In this document: one piece after another, positions 14,917 through 22,445 of the stretch | How the letters are laid out: every line of letters starts with the position of its first letter | Numbering within the stretch: position 1 is the stretch's first letter | From: Cohaesibacter sp. ES.047 | GTDB taxonomy: Bacteria > Pseudomonadota > Alphaproteobacteria > Rhizobiales > Cohaesibacteraceae | Assembly: GCF_900215505.1 (NCBI RefSeq) | Contig: NZ_LT907844.1 | Coordinates: 1,336,501-1,400,500, forward strand | Length of the DNA stretch: 64,000 nucleotides | Reading direction: 5' to 3' | Notes under the pieces: generated by a model | Seen by the model: the letters and a program-made list of their open reading frames with translations, nothing else | What the model was told of the DNA's origin: nothing | Databases searched by the model: none | Program-made: the position numbers and the translations under genes

Positions 14917-17402
14917 ACGCAATTGATAAAATCGCTGATGGGTTTGCATCCGTTGGATATCGAAGTGAAGCGGTCGTTCGCGACTTCGAATTTGCCGATG
15001 TCTGGAGCACATCACTGGACACAAGAAGTGTCCCGCTTGTCGCTTTCTCACGCACTCCGCCCTCATATCGATCCGCAGCGATGGCCGTTGTCGAAAATGA
15101 TGGCGCGCCGGAAATTGAACTCGTGCGTTCTTACCGGGCAATCGGTGCGCCGCTTCTTTTTGTCATCGAACGTCAAGATGTCACCGTGTGGCAGGTGCGA
15201 TGCGATGACCCGCCACGGGTTGTTGAAAAAACCACACTTGATAAAATTTCGGCGCTTTTCAAAATCTACGAAAATGAGTGGCACCCCGAAGCCATTCACC
15301 GTGCCAAATCGATCGACGGTTACGACGGAGTGCACCAACTGGATTTCGTCGATCTTGGCCTTCTACCGGCAATCGAGGGAGAAATTCATCTCAAGCTAGA
15401 TCGGTTGTTGTCGGATACGCTCAAGCTGTTGATTGACAAAAATAAGTTCTCCGACACAGACATCAGAACGCAATACAGAATCGTGTTTCGAATGCTGGCG
15501 GCCAAAGTCCTTCAGGATCGACGGCATGCTTATTCGGAAAATTGGGACTACAATGATCTGTCTTCCGTCCTGAAAGCAATTGAACAATATTATTCGCTCC
15601 ATACCCTAGATATCAGGCAAAACCTCTTGGAACTCAGCACCTTCGAGCAAGCCTGGGAGCACTTGCGATCCGGAATCAGTTTTTCAAATATCTCTGCCGA
15701 CGATCTGGCATTCGTTTATGAAAACACTCTGGTCACTTCCGAAGCTCGTAAGCTGTTTGGAACTCACAGCACACCGCGCCAAGTGGCCGAGTATGTCGTT
15801 CAAAAACTGGAACTGCACACTTTAGACTTTAATAAAATTAGCATTTACGAACCTTTTGCCGGCGCCGGTGTATTTCTCGTATCAGCCATTCGGCATTTGC
15901 GCGATCTGCTCCCGTCTGACTGGTCAGACGCAAAATGTCACAAGCATCTAATCAAGCAAATTTCTGGAGACGAAATTGATCCTTTTGCTTGTGAAGTCGC
16001 TACGCTATCCCTGATTTTGGCCGACTATCCCAATCACAACGGATGGCGTATCGGGGAACTCGATTTGTTTGCGGATGACAATTTGGAAACCAAGCTGAAC
16101 GCCAGCAACGTAGTGGTCTGCAACCCACCTTTTGAGGCATTCAAGGCAATAGAACGGGAAAAGTACAAAAATATAAACACGAGCGCGTCCAAGGCCTCCG
16201 TAGCTTTTAAAATGGCAATTGAGGCGCGCCCAGAAGCTCTCGGATTTGTTCTTCCACGTTCCTTTATTCTTGAGGATCAGTTTAAGGAGCATCGTAAAGA
16301 ACTCGAAGCGAACTATGCCAAGATCGAAATCCTGAAACTGCCCGACGGCATTTTCGGTGTTTCCAAGGTCGAGACGTCCGCAGTTATTGCGACCAGTCTG
16401 CGCGATCAAGCCACTAAAGAAATTGAATTGAGATCGACCGAAGTCTCGGAAAACGACCGACATTCCTTCCTGAAAACGGGCGAAACAAGTATTCGCAGAA
16501 CATCGAGACGCTCTTCAACTGAACCGTATTCTGGGCAGCTTTGGTTATCAGCGCTGAGTGAACTGTGGGATTATTTGCACAAGTACCCAAGATTGGAAGA
16601 TGAGCTCGATACGAGTTGGGGCCTTCAGTGGAATTATTCACAAGAAGAGGCCGCACTAGATGAGAAACAAGAGGGCTTCAGGCCAGGTTATTTGAACGTT
16701 CGTGGGATGAAGCAGTTTGTTAATCCTTCCCAAAAGTGGCTGGATTTCCGCCCAGAAAGTTTGCGACGCGGAATGACGCAAAGCTGGTCTGAACCAAAGA
16801 TATTTGTAAGTGCTACGAGGCTTCGTCGGGGACCCTGGTGCTTCGGAGCAGTAACCGATTTTAACGGTCTACTCTGCTCTCAGCAATTCTTTGCCCTGCG
16901 ACCACAAAAGACAATGTCGGAGGAATATCTGATCGCGTTAAGCGGTATCTTGAACGGTCCGGTTGCCAATGCTTATCTTGCAATCAACTCACCAAAAGAC
17001 CGATTCAGAGTATCTGTCGTTGGCCAAATACCGCTGCCCAAAACAATTCCTACTACCCTTATCGATGCGATCAGCGATTACCTGGCTTTGGTTAACGATC
17101 CGTCTCCATTGATTAGCGAAGATGCTGTTCTCGCTCGTGCGCTCGACAAAGTGGATGCTGAAATTCTGCGGGCTTACGACTTACCGCTGCGGCTCGAAAA
17201 ACAGTTGATCGAGTACTTTAGTGATGCGGAAAGACCCGTCGCCCATGATTGGCAACACTGGTCGGAAAACTACCTGATGGCTGGGACAACCCTGTTTGAA
17301 TCTGTCTCCAAAAAATTCAACAATGAAGGAGATTGGATATCGAAAGTATTCAAACCGTTGCCAGACGAAGAGGTTTCTCTGCTACGCAAATATGGGAGCT
17401 AA
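14913..17402 (+). CDS. N6-adenine DNA methylase (type IIG-like), central gene of the operon
   Basis: An 829-residue protein. Motif I for SAM binding is YEPFAGAGVFL at about residue 311 and the catalytic motif IV is NPPFE at about residue 403, as in N6-adenine DNA methylases. The region before (from about 260, with FVYENTLVTSEARKLFGTHS and TPRQVAEYVV) is the usual lead-in to the methylase fold in type I HsdM and type IIG enzymes. Residues 1-180 form a separate domain with no PD-(D/E)xK nuclease motif visible by eye. The C-terminal 350 residues resemble a target-recognition domain, including VGQIPLPKTIP. Coupled to the gene before (ATGA) and six bases from the PIN gene after. Confidence 0.88.
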   Translation: MNAIDKIADGFASVGYRSEAVVRDFEFADVWSTSLDTRSVPLVAFSRTPPSYRSAAMAVVENDGAPEIELVRSYRAIGAPLLFVIERQDVTVWQVRCDDPPRVVEKTTLDKISALFKIYENEWHPEAIHRAKSIDGYDGVHQLDFVDLGLLPAIEGEIHLKLDRLLSDTLKLLIDKNKFSDTDIRTQYRIVFRMLAAKVLQDRRHAYSENWDYNDLSSVLKAIEQYYSLHTLDIRQNLLELSTFEQAWEHLRSGISFSNISADDLAFVYENTLVTSEARKLFGTHSTPRQVAEYVVQKLELHTLDFNKISIYEPFAGAGVFLVSAIRHLRDLLPSDWSDAKCHKHLIKQISGDEIDPFACEVATLSLILADYPNHNGWRIGELDLFADDNLETKLNASNVVVCNPPFEAFKAIEREKYKNINTSASKASVAFKMAIEARPEALGFVLPRSFILEDQFKEHRKELEANYAKIEILKLPDGIFGVSKVETSAVIATSLRDQATKEIELRSTEVSENDRHSFLKTGETSIRRTSRRSSTEPYSGQLWLSALSELWDYLHKYPRLEDELDTSWGLQWNYSQEEAALDEKQEGFRPGYLNVRGMKQFVNPSQKWLDFRPESLRRGMTQSWSEPKIFVSATRLRRGPWCFGAVTDFNGLLCSQQFFALRPQKTMSEEYLIALSGILNGPVANAYLAINSPKDRFRVSVVGQIPLPKTIPTTLIDAISDYLALVNDPSPLISEDAVLARALDKVDAEILRAYDLPLRLEKQLIEYFSDAERPVAHDWQHWSENYLMAGTTLFESVSKKFNNEGDWISKVFKPLPDEEVSLLRKYGS

Positions 17403-17408
17403 GGGCAG

Positions 17409-17912
17409 ATGGACGCTTACCTCCTGGATACCACCATCTTGTCGATCTATCTTGATCCGACGCATCCTGATCATACGGTCAAATCCGCTTCACTTGATGC
17501 TTTGCCAACTGAAATCCCGAGATTTGTGTCTTGTGTGGCCCTTGCTGAGCTTGGTTTTGGCGTCGAGATCGCGCACCAGATCGGCAAGAAGGATATGAGT
17601 GTTCTGACATCCATGATCGCAACTGCCCATTCCTATGCCGTCCTTGATGTCACTCATCACACGGCGATAGTTTACGCCAAAATCAAAGCGGCTCTGGCCA
17701 AGAAGTTTCTGGCTAAAATTTTGCGAAAGGACCGCCCGAAGTATCTTGAAGAGTGGGTCGATAAATCAAGTGGTAAGGCGCTTGCAATCGACGAAAATGA
17801 TCTCTGGATGTGTTCGCAAGCAAAGGAAAGAGATCTTATATTCGTAACTGCTGACAAGCGCATGAGACGGATCACTGAAGCTGATCCAGAAGTTCGATTG
17901 TTGTTTATCTAG
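17409..17912 (+). CDS. PIN-domain nuclease in the methylase operon
   Basis: A 167-residue PIN protein, longer than the toxin at 13394 and not closely similar to it. Active-site positions: Asp7 (LLDTTILSIYLD), Glu47 (ALAELGFG), Asp131 (DENDLWMCSQA) and Asp149 (VTADKRM). It has an inserted basic helical stretch (KAALAKKFLAKILRKDRPK) near residues 92-113. Only six bases separate it from the methylase stop. No small antitoxin gene adjoins it, so the methylase or HTH protein may control it. This arrangement is a candidate defence or addiction module. Confidence 0.88.
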   Translation: MDAYLLDTTILSIYLDPTHPDHTVKSASLDALPTEIPRFVSCVALAELGFGVEIAHQIGKKDMSVLTSMIATAHSYAVLDVTHHTAIVYAKIKAALAKKFLAKILRKDRPKYLEEWVDKSSGKALAIDENDLWMCSQAKERDLIFVTADKRMRRITEADPEVRLLFI

Positions 17913-18242
17913 TCGAATCTTCCAAAGCGGCCATTCAATTTTGTTGCCGCGAAAGGCAGCTGAGGGCCGCGAATACCAATCACGGCGCCAGATGGGCTAT
18001 TTCCGGTGATGATGCACTGCACCAGTCCGGTTCGAGCCCAAATTGGACATTGGAAATGAAGGTGTATTCGCAGATGCAACAAAAGTGGCCGGGGTTCACA
18101 GCCTAAAGTAGACATTGGTCCAAATTGCGGGAAATATCTGCCTCGTGTTTGTCGCTCTCGACGAGCCGACAAAGAACGAATAGTGCCGATTTAACTACTC
18201 GGAAGTGGGTTGGGTGAGATCTGTTCAGCGTGGTGACATTGC
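17913..18242. other. Intergenic stretch after the PIN gene
   Basis: About 330 bases. I see no terminator of standard form and no gene I can support. The leftward 87-codon frame here has no ribosome binding site and looks like chance. Confidence 0.4.
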
Positions 18243-18578
18243 CTATCTGCGCCTACCAAATGTCGGTTTTCTTACAGCCTTCAATTCAGCTTCGGATGGC
18301 TTGTAGACCTTGCCTTGTAAAGATGCACTAGTGCTGTTCAATGCGAATTGTGCTTTTGCTTCGTAGCTCTTACGCATCATCAGCATAGGTACACCCACAG
18401 CAAGAAGCGCAAGCACAGTTCCGGTAATCGTGTCTCCGAGCCACGAAGTCATAGTCGTGTCGATTATGCCTTGCAGCAGATGCAAAGGCTTACTTTTGAT
18501 ATCAAATCTAAAAACTGTATTGGCCGCGAGAGTCGCAAAAAAAACGAACATTAACAATGACATCTTCAATCGAGCCAT
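18243..18578 (-). CDS. Small membrane protein, function unknown
   Basis: A 111-residue protein with a strong ribosome binding site (GAAGGAG, eight bases before the ATG). A hydrophobic N-terminal segment (SLLMFVFFATLAANTVF) is followed by a second membrane helix near residues 50-68 (ITGTVLALLAVGVPMLMM). The C-terminal 40 residues are basic and end GRRR, probably cytoplasmic. It is convergent with the PIN gene. No family recognised. Confidence 0.65.
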   Translation of the reverse strand: MARLKMSLLMFVFFATLAANTVFRFDIKSKPLHLLQGIIDTTMTSWLGDTITGTVLALLAVGVPMLMMRKSYEAKAQFALNSTSASLQGKVYKPSEAELKAVRKPTFGRRR

Positions 18579-18910
18579 AATCCAACTCCTTCTGGCAACA
18601 GTCCAGAAATGAGTAGCAGAGAAGTTGCTAAAAAAATGACTAAAAAGATTGTAAAAAAACTATTTATGCCACTTAAAGGAGAGTTGATTTTCCACCAACT
18701 CAGAACCTTTATTCAGATCCCTGCCCTCCAGACCTGCTGGCATTCCCGATGTTGTCGGCACTCCCGCAATGCAACAAATGCCCCTTTCGTCCGCATTGCT
18801 GAAGTTCGCCTGCCGCCGATACTGCGACGCAATGGAAGGTTCTTTGCCCCTAACAGCCAATGTAAAGGCGGTGTGTTACCAAATCTGGGCAACTTCGGTC
18901 TACCGGGCGT
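18579..18910. other. Intergenic stretch between the membrane protein gene and IS66
   Basis: About 330 bases up to the IS66 target site. It presumably was part of the original right end of the integrated element. No gene or clear structure found. Confidence 0.35.
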
Positions 18911-18918
18911 AATTTATC
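18911..18918 (+). repeat. IS66 target-site duplication, left copy
   Basis: AATTTATC, repeated exactly at 21389-21396, flanking the IS66 ends. The 8-base length is the family norm and shows a simple, fairly recent insertion. Confidence 0.9.
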
Positions 18919-19001
18919 GTAAGCGCTGTTCCAGCCCCACGTTGCGGGTTACAGCCGGTTCTGCGATGAGATCTTCATGTTGATATTTATGGAGTATCTC
19001 C

Positions 19002-19406
19002 ATGGAGAGTACGGCGGAGTTTCTCACTCCTTCGCGGAATTCGCGCGGGAGGCCACGTAAGTGGACGGATGAGGAGAAGGCACAGATCGTCTCGGAAAGT
19101 CTTCAGCCGGGTGCTCGTGTCTGTGATGTTGCCGAGCGGTATGGGGTTCGTCCAAACCATCTCTCTGCATGGCGCACGCAAGCTCGTCTTGGTAAGCTGG
19201 TGTTGCCGGAGCCGGAGGGCGAGATTGAGTTTGCCAGTCTGATTGTCGAGGCCCCCCGCAGCTGTGTGGTATCCGAGACCAGCGAACCGGTAGCGAGCCA
19301 TGACCGTCCAGAGATCGAATGGGGCTCTGTGATCATCCGGCTCGAAGCAGGAGCAAGCGCAGGTAGGATAGCCGCTGTGGCGCGATCTCTTGCACGTTCA
19401 TCATGA
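19002..19406 (+). CDS. tnpA: IS66 family TnpA (orf1)
   Basis: A 134-residue helix-turn-helix protein of the IS66 accessory type. RGRPRKWTDEEKAQIVSESL and GARVCDVAERYGVRPNHLSAW form the DNA-binding domain, as in IS3/IS66 OrfA proteins. Its stop overlaps the tnpB start (ATGA). Needed with TnpB and TnpC for IS66 transposition. Confidence 0.93.
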   Translation: MESTAEFLTPSRNSRGRPRKWTDEEKAQIVSESLQPGARVCDVAERYGVRPNHLSAWRTQARLGKLVLPEPEGEIEFASLIVEAPRSCVVSETSEPVASHDRPEIEWGSVIIRLEAGASAGRIAAVARSLARSS

Positions 19407-19756
19407 TCTTTCCTTCGAACCGGGTGAAGATATTGGTGGCCAGCAAACCGGTTGACTTCCGGAAGGGCCATGATGGCCTCGCTGCGCTGGTCAGGAACGA
19501 GCTGAACAAGGATCCCTTTACTGGCACTGTGTTTGTCTTTCGGTCCCGACGGGCAGATCGGCTGAAGCTTCTCTATTGGGATGGTACGGGGCTTGTGCTG
19601 GCCTACAAGCGTCTTGAGGAGCAGAGCTTTGTCTGGCCGGAGATCCGGGATGGCCTGATGCGGCTTGATCATGCGCAGTTTGAAGCCCTTTTTGCCGGGC
19701 TTGATTGGCGTCGGGTTCGCAGTCTGGAAGTGCGAGCACCGCAGGATGTGGAATAG
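19403..19756 (+). CDS. tnpB: IS66 family TnpB (orf2)
   Basis: A 117-residue IS66 Orf2 protein. The family signature is complete: VASKPVDFRKGHDGLAALV, then FVFRSRRADRLKLLYWDG and GLVLAYKRLE. Length is normal. Starts inside the tnpA stop (ATGA), so translation is coupled. Its biochemical role in transposition is not known. Confidence 0.96.
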   Translation: MIFPSNRVKILVASKPVDFRKGHDGLAALVRNELNKDPFTGTVFVFRSRRADRLKLLYWDGTGLVLAYKRLEEQSFVWPEIRDGLMRLDHAQFEALFAGLDWRRVRSLEVRAPQDVE

Positions 19757-19824
19757 CTGCGTCAGGGTGACTCGGGTCTGATGTTGTTTGTGTTTTGATG
19801 GCAGAGATCTGCTAGATTTTGGCC

Positions 19825-21372
19825 ATGTTGACCGAAGCTGATCTTCCCGATGATATTGCAGCCCTGAAGGCGCTGGTGATTGCCAGCGAGGCTCATGGCA
19901 TTCGCAAGGATGAACGGATCGCCCAGCTTGAGACGCTGGTCAAGGCCTTCAAGCAAGCTCTCTTTGGCAGTAAGTCGGAGAAGGCCGATCCCGATCAGTT
20001 CCAACTGGCCCTTGAAGATCTGGAAACAGCCATTGCCGCGGTTCATGCCGCCGATGAGGCCGATCCCTCTCCAACAGAGCCCACACGCAAGACGCGCCGT
20101 TCAGCCAATCGCGGGGCTTTGCCGAAACATCTGCCGCGCATTGAGGAAGTGATCGAGCCAGACAGTCTGGTCTGCTCCTGTGGGGCTGATCTGCATTGTA
20201 TCGGCGAGGATGTATCCGAGCGGCTTGATGTGATCCCGGCCCAGTTCCGGGTCATCGTCACCCGGCGCCCCAAATATGCCTGCAGATCTTGCACGGATGG
20301 TGTGGCTCAGGCCAAGGCTCAAGCCCATCTGATCGAAGGCGGTCTGCCGACCGAGGAACTGGTGGCCCATGTTGTGGTCAGCAAATATGCCGATCATTTG
20401 CCTCTCTACCGGCAAGCCCAGATCTATTCCCGTCAGGGGATCGATCTTGACCGTTCTACCCTTGGAGACTGGGTTGGCAGGGCTGCCTTTGAATTGCGGC
20501 CCGTCTTTGACGCCCTGCTTGTCGATCTGAAGCGGTCAGGCAAACTCTTCATGGACGAGACAAGAGCTCCAGTCCTTGAGCCCGGCAAACGAAGAACAAA
20601 GACCGGCTACTTCTGGGCACTGGCCCGGGATGACCAGCCCTGGCAAGGAACGGGGAATGGGAGCGGCCCGCCAGGAGTGGCCTTCACCTATGCGCCGGGG
20701 CGCAGCGGGCACTATGCCGACCAGATATTGCAGGGCTTCAGCGGCATTCTGCAGGTGGACGGCTATGCCGGTTACAATCAGTTGCTCAAGAGAACAAGCC
20801 AGAACATCCGCCTTGCCTATTGCTGGGCGCATGCCCGCCGCAAACTGGTCGAGATCACGCGCGCCGGCACAGCTCCCATTGCACAGAAGGGCATCGAACA
20901 GATTGCAGCTCTGTACCGCATTGAGGCTGAGATCAAAGGCATGGATGCTGATACGAGACTTGCGATACGGCGGGAAAAGTCAGCCCCATTGATTGCCGGC
21001 TTGCAAACATGGCTCAGTCAGCACAGCTCTCGTGTCTCGAAGAAATCGCCACTAGGCCAGGCTCTGGCCTATATCGCCAAATACTGGGAAGGTCTTTGCC
21101 TGTTCCTCACTGACGGGCGTATCGAGATCGACAACAACAGTGTCGAGCGGACAATCAGGCCGATTGCCCTCAATCGAAAGAATGCGCTCTTTGCCGGTCA
21201 TGATGCGGGAGCCGAAAACTGGGCGATCATCGCCTCGCTCATTGAAACCTGCAAACTCAATGGCATTGACCCGCATGCATGGCTGGCACAAACACTCAAA
21301 GCCATCGTCAATGGTCACAAGCAGAGCAACATCGATGCGCTCCTGCCCTGGAACTATCCGCGCAACGTGTGA
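19825..21372 (+). CDS. tnpC: IS66 family transposase TnpC (orf3)
   Basis: A 515-residue DDE transposase. The N-terminal coiled coil contains AFKQALFGSKSEKADPDQFQ. The zinc-binding segment has CSCGADL and YACRSC. The DDE domain has the first Asp at LFMDETRAPV, the second at QVDGYAGYN and the Glu at the C-terminal NNSVERTIRPIAL. The tail ends WLAQTLKAIVNGH as in other members. I use the ATG at 19825; a TTG six bases earlier is in frame. Apparently intact and functional. Confidence 0.96.
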   Translation: MLTEADLPDDIAALKALVIASEAHGIRKDERIAQLETLVKAFKQALFGSKSEKADPDQFQLALEDLETAIAAVHAADEADPSPTEPTRKTRRSANRGALPKHLPRIEEVIEPDSLVCSCGADLHCIGEDVSERLDVIPAQFRVIVTRRPKYACRSCTDGVAQAKAQAHLIEGGLPTEELVAHVVVSKYADHLPLYRQAQIYSRQGIDLDRSTLGDWVGRAAFELRPVFDALLVDLKRSGKLFMDETRAPVLEPGKRRTKTGYFWALARDDQPWQGTGNGSGPPGVAFTYAPGRSGHYADQILQGFSGILQVDGYAGYNQLLKRTSQNIRLAYCWAHARRKLVEITRAGTAPIAQKGIEQIAALYRIEAEIKGMDADTRLAIRREKSAPLIAGLQTWLSQHSSRVSKKSPLGQALAYIAKYWEGLCLFLTDGRIEIDNNSVERTIRPIALNRKNALFAGHDAGAENWAIIASLIETCKLNGIDPHAWLAQTLKAIVNGHKQSNIDALLPWNYPRNV

Positions 21373-21388
21373 GCGGAACAGCGCTTAC

Positions 21389-21396
21389 AATTTATC
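21389..21396 (+). repeat. IS66 target-site duplication, right copy
   Basis: AATTTATC, identical to 18911-18918, directly following the right inverted repeat of the IS66 element. Confidence 0.9.
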
Positions 21397-21419
21397 GTTA
21401 TATTCCAGTGCCCATCTTT

Positions 21420-21437
21420 GTCCCGTAGGGCGTACCA
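21420..21437 (+). repeat. Right attachment site core (attR)
   Basis: Exact 18-base copy of the tRNA-Glu 3' end (5826-5843), without the rest of the tRNA. The sequence after it starts CTTTGCACAAAAAGCC and should be the original downstream flank of the tRNA. Confidence 0.9.
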
Positions 21438-21445
21438 CTTTGCAC

Positions 21446-21483
21446 AAAAAGCCTTTGCAGCTCAGGCAGTTGCGAGGGCTTTT
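21446..21483 (+). terminator. Probable original terminator of tRNA-Glu
   Basis: AAAAGCCTTTGCA pairs imperfectly with TTGCGAGGGCTTTT around the loop GCTCAGGCAG, ending in T residues. It lies just right of attR, where the terminator of the tRNA would have stood before integration. Confidence 0.55.
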
Positions 21484-21510
21484 GTCCAACCGGGGTACAT
21501 AGGTTGGACA

Positions 21511-21630
21511 TCATTTCAGCTTTGCCATTGCATTGTCGGCCATCAGCTTCCTGTTTGCTTTCTTTACATATTTCCGTGCTTCTCCCGGGTTCGAATGGCC
21601 CAGGAAAGTCATGATTTCAAACTCAGGCAT
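21511..21630 (-). pseudogene. C-terminal scrap of a tyrosine-recombinase integrase
   Basis: Leftward frame ending with TGA at 21511-21513. It reads MPEFEIMTFLGHSNPGEARK followed by YVKKANRKLMADNAMAKLK. The LGH box and the following Y in ARKYVKKA are typical of the end of phage-type tyrosine integrases. Only about 40 residues remain. It sits right beside the tRNA attachment site, so it is probably the remains of an earlier tRNA-Glu element. Confidence 0.75.
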
Positions 21631-21651
21631 CGTTTCGCTCCGCGGTACATC

Positions 21652-22029
21652 TCATATCACTCGCAGTAGCGTATCGTTGCTCACGGGCATTATGAGGCGT
21701 TCAAAAAAGGCTGACGCTGGTCTGCCTCCAAGCGCCAAACCGAGATGGTGCAGGATTGTTTCCACACGTTGAGTTCGCTGACCATAGTGAGCCAATACAC
21801 CATCATCGAACCGTTCACAGAAGATGCGCCGCCCAAACAGAACAGCATCACACCAGAAACGACGCGCCTCAATAATAAGCTCTGCGCGCCGACGGCCCAG
21901 CGGTAGGTCTGCAGGTCTTCTTTGGTATCGGCTTTGCACGCATCGACTTAGCCGCCCACAGTCAGGACAAATCCCTGAGCATGAACGTGGTCGCAACTGA
22001 ATTTGCACGCTCCTGCCAACGATTTTCAC
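21652..22029 (-). pseudogene. N-terminal fragment of an ISL3-family transposase
   Basis: About 125 residues of an ISL3-type transposase. Features are the N-terminal zinc-binding region (CPDCGRLSRCVQSRYQRRPA), the conserved DLPLGRRRAELIIEARRFWC and a stretch ending PVSNDTLLRV. The DDE part is missing, cut next to the integrase scrap. Non-functional. Confidence 0.85.
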
Positions 22030-22445
22030 TCAACTAACTGAAAAGCCCTCTGGCGCTAGACCCGTACGCTGAAATCGCTGATGCATAGCTGATCATCCGA
22101 TGAACCGGCCAAAGTTTGCCCGACAACTTCAGCAAATGTGAGGCAGCGCCAGTTCTCAGTGACATTCAACACATCTGGATTGTAGCGAAAAAATATATTG
22201 CGAGCCTTGCGCTTCAAATGCATTATGCATTATACATTACACGAGGGAGGATGAGGCGATCAATTGGATTCACTGGAGAGCACCGGTTTGATCGGCTCAA
22301 AGCGTAACAACGAACAATGATCCCGCGACCGGATGCGGGTGAATGGTTGGTTATGAGCAGATGCATTCCCTTTAACAATTTGAGCAGATCGGCTTCGCCC
22401 TCTCGCGGAGGGTACAGCGTCAGGTCTCTTTGAAAGGTGAAGCGC
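22030..22445. promoter_or_regulatory. Upstream region of the PdxA-Tct operon with tandem 7-mers
   Basis: About 415 bases without a gene. At 22217-22237 there are three tandem 7-base units, ATGCATT, ATGCATT and ATACATT. They include overlapping symmetric ATGCAT sites, so they could be a regulator binding site. No regulator gene lies beside this operon. Confidence 0.4.

Larger units (their letters stand above)
18919..21388 (+). mobile_element. Complete IS66-family insertion sequence (2,470 bp)
   Basis: The terminal inverted repeats start GTAAGCGCTGTTCC at the left (18919) and, read inwards on the other strand, GTAAGCGCTGTTCC at the right (21388), with further partial match CACGTTGCG inside. 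Three genes (tnpA, tnpB, tnpC) all run rightwards and are intact. Flanked by the 8-bp duplication AATTTATC. Confidence 0.95.
5826..21437. mobile_element. Integrated mobilizable element at tRNA-Glu (15.6 kb)
   Basis: Bounded by 18-bp direct repeats of the tRNA-Glu 3' end. Contents, left to right: large serine recombinase and a small partner, three unknown proteins, a ColE1-like mob cassette, a Phd/VapC-like toxin-antitoxin pair, an RHH protein, an HTH-methylase-PIN operon, a small membrane protein, and an IS66-family element inserted just before the right end. The base composition looks AT-richer than its flanks, which fits horizontal transfer. It has relaxase genes but no type IV secretion genes, so it would need a helper to transfer. 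No replication gene is recognisable. Beyond the right copy, 21446-21483 looks like the original tRNA terminator, which supports the boundary. Confidence 0.85.

Noticed and set aside
14913-17402. Complete type I restriction system or BREX PglX
   Set aside because: The methylase has the right fold, but no HsdR, HsdS, BrxC, PglZ or helicase gene is adjacent, so neither system can be claimed.
13394-17912. Both PIN genes treated as copies of one toxin family
   Set aside because: Lengths (132 and 167 residues), the inserted helical stretch and context differ; only the first has a Phd-type partner.
17909-18172. 87-codon leftward frame after the PIN gene
   Set aside because: No ribosome binding site, odd composition, no domain.
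5844-21419. Complete integrative conjugative element
   Set aside because: A relaxase and accessory mob genes are present, but no VirB/VirD4-type secretion or coupling genes were found, so the element is mobilizable rather than self-transmissible.
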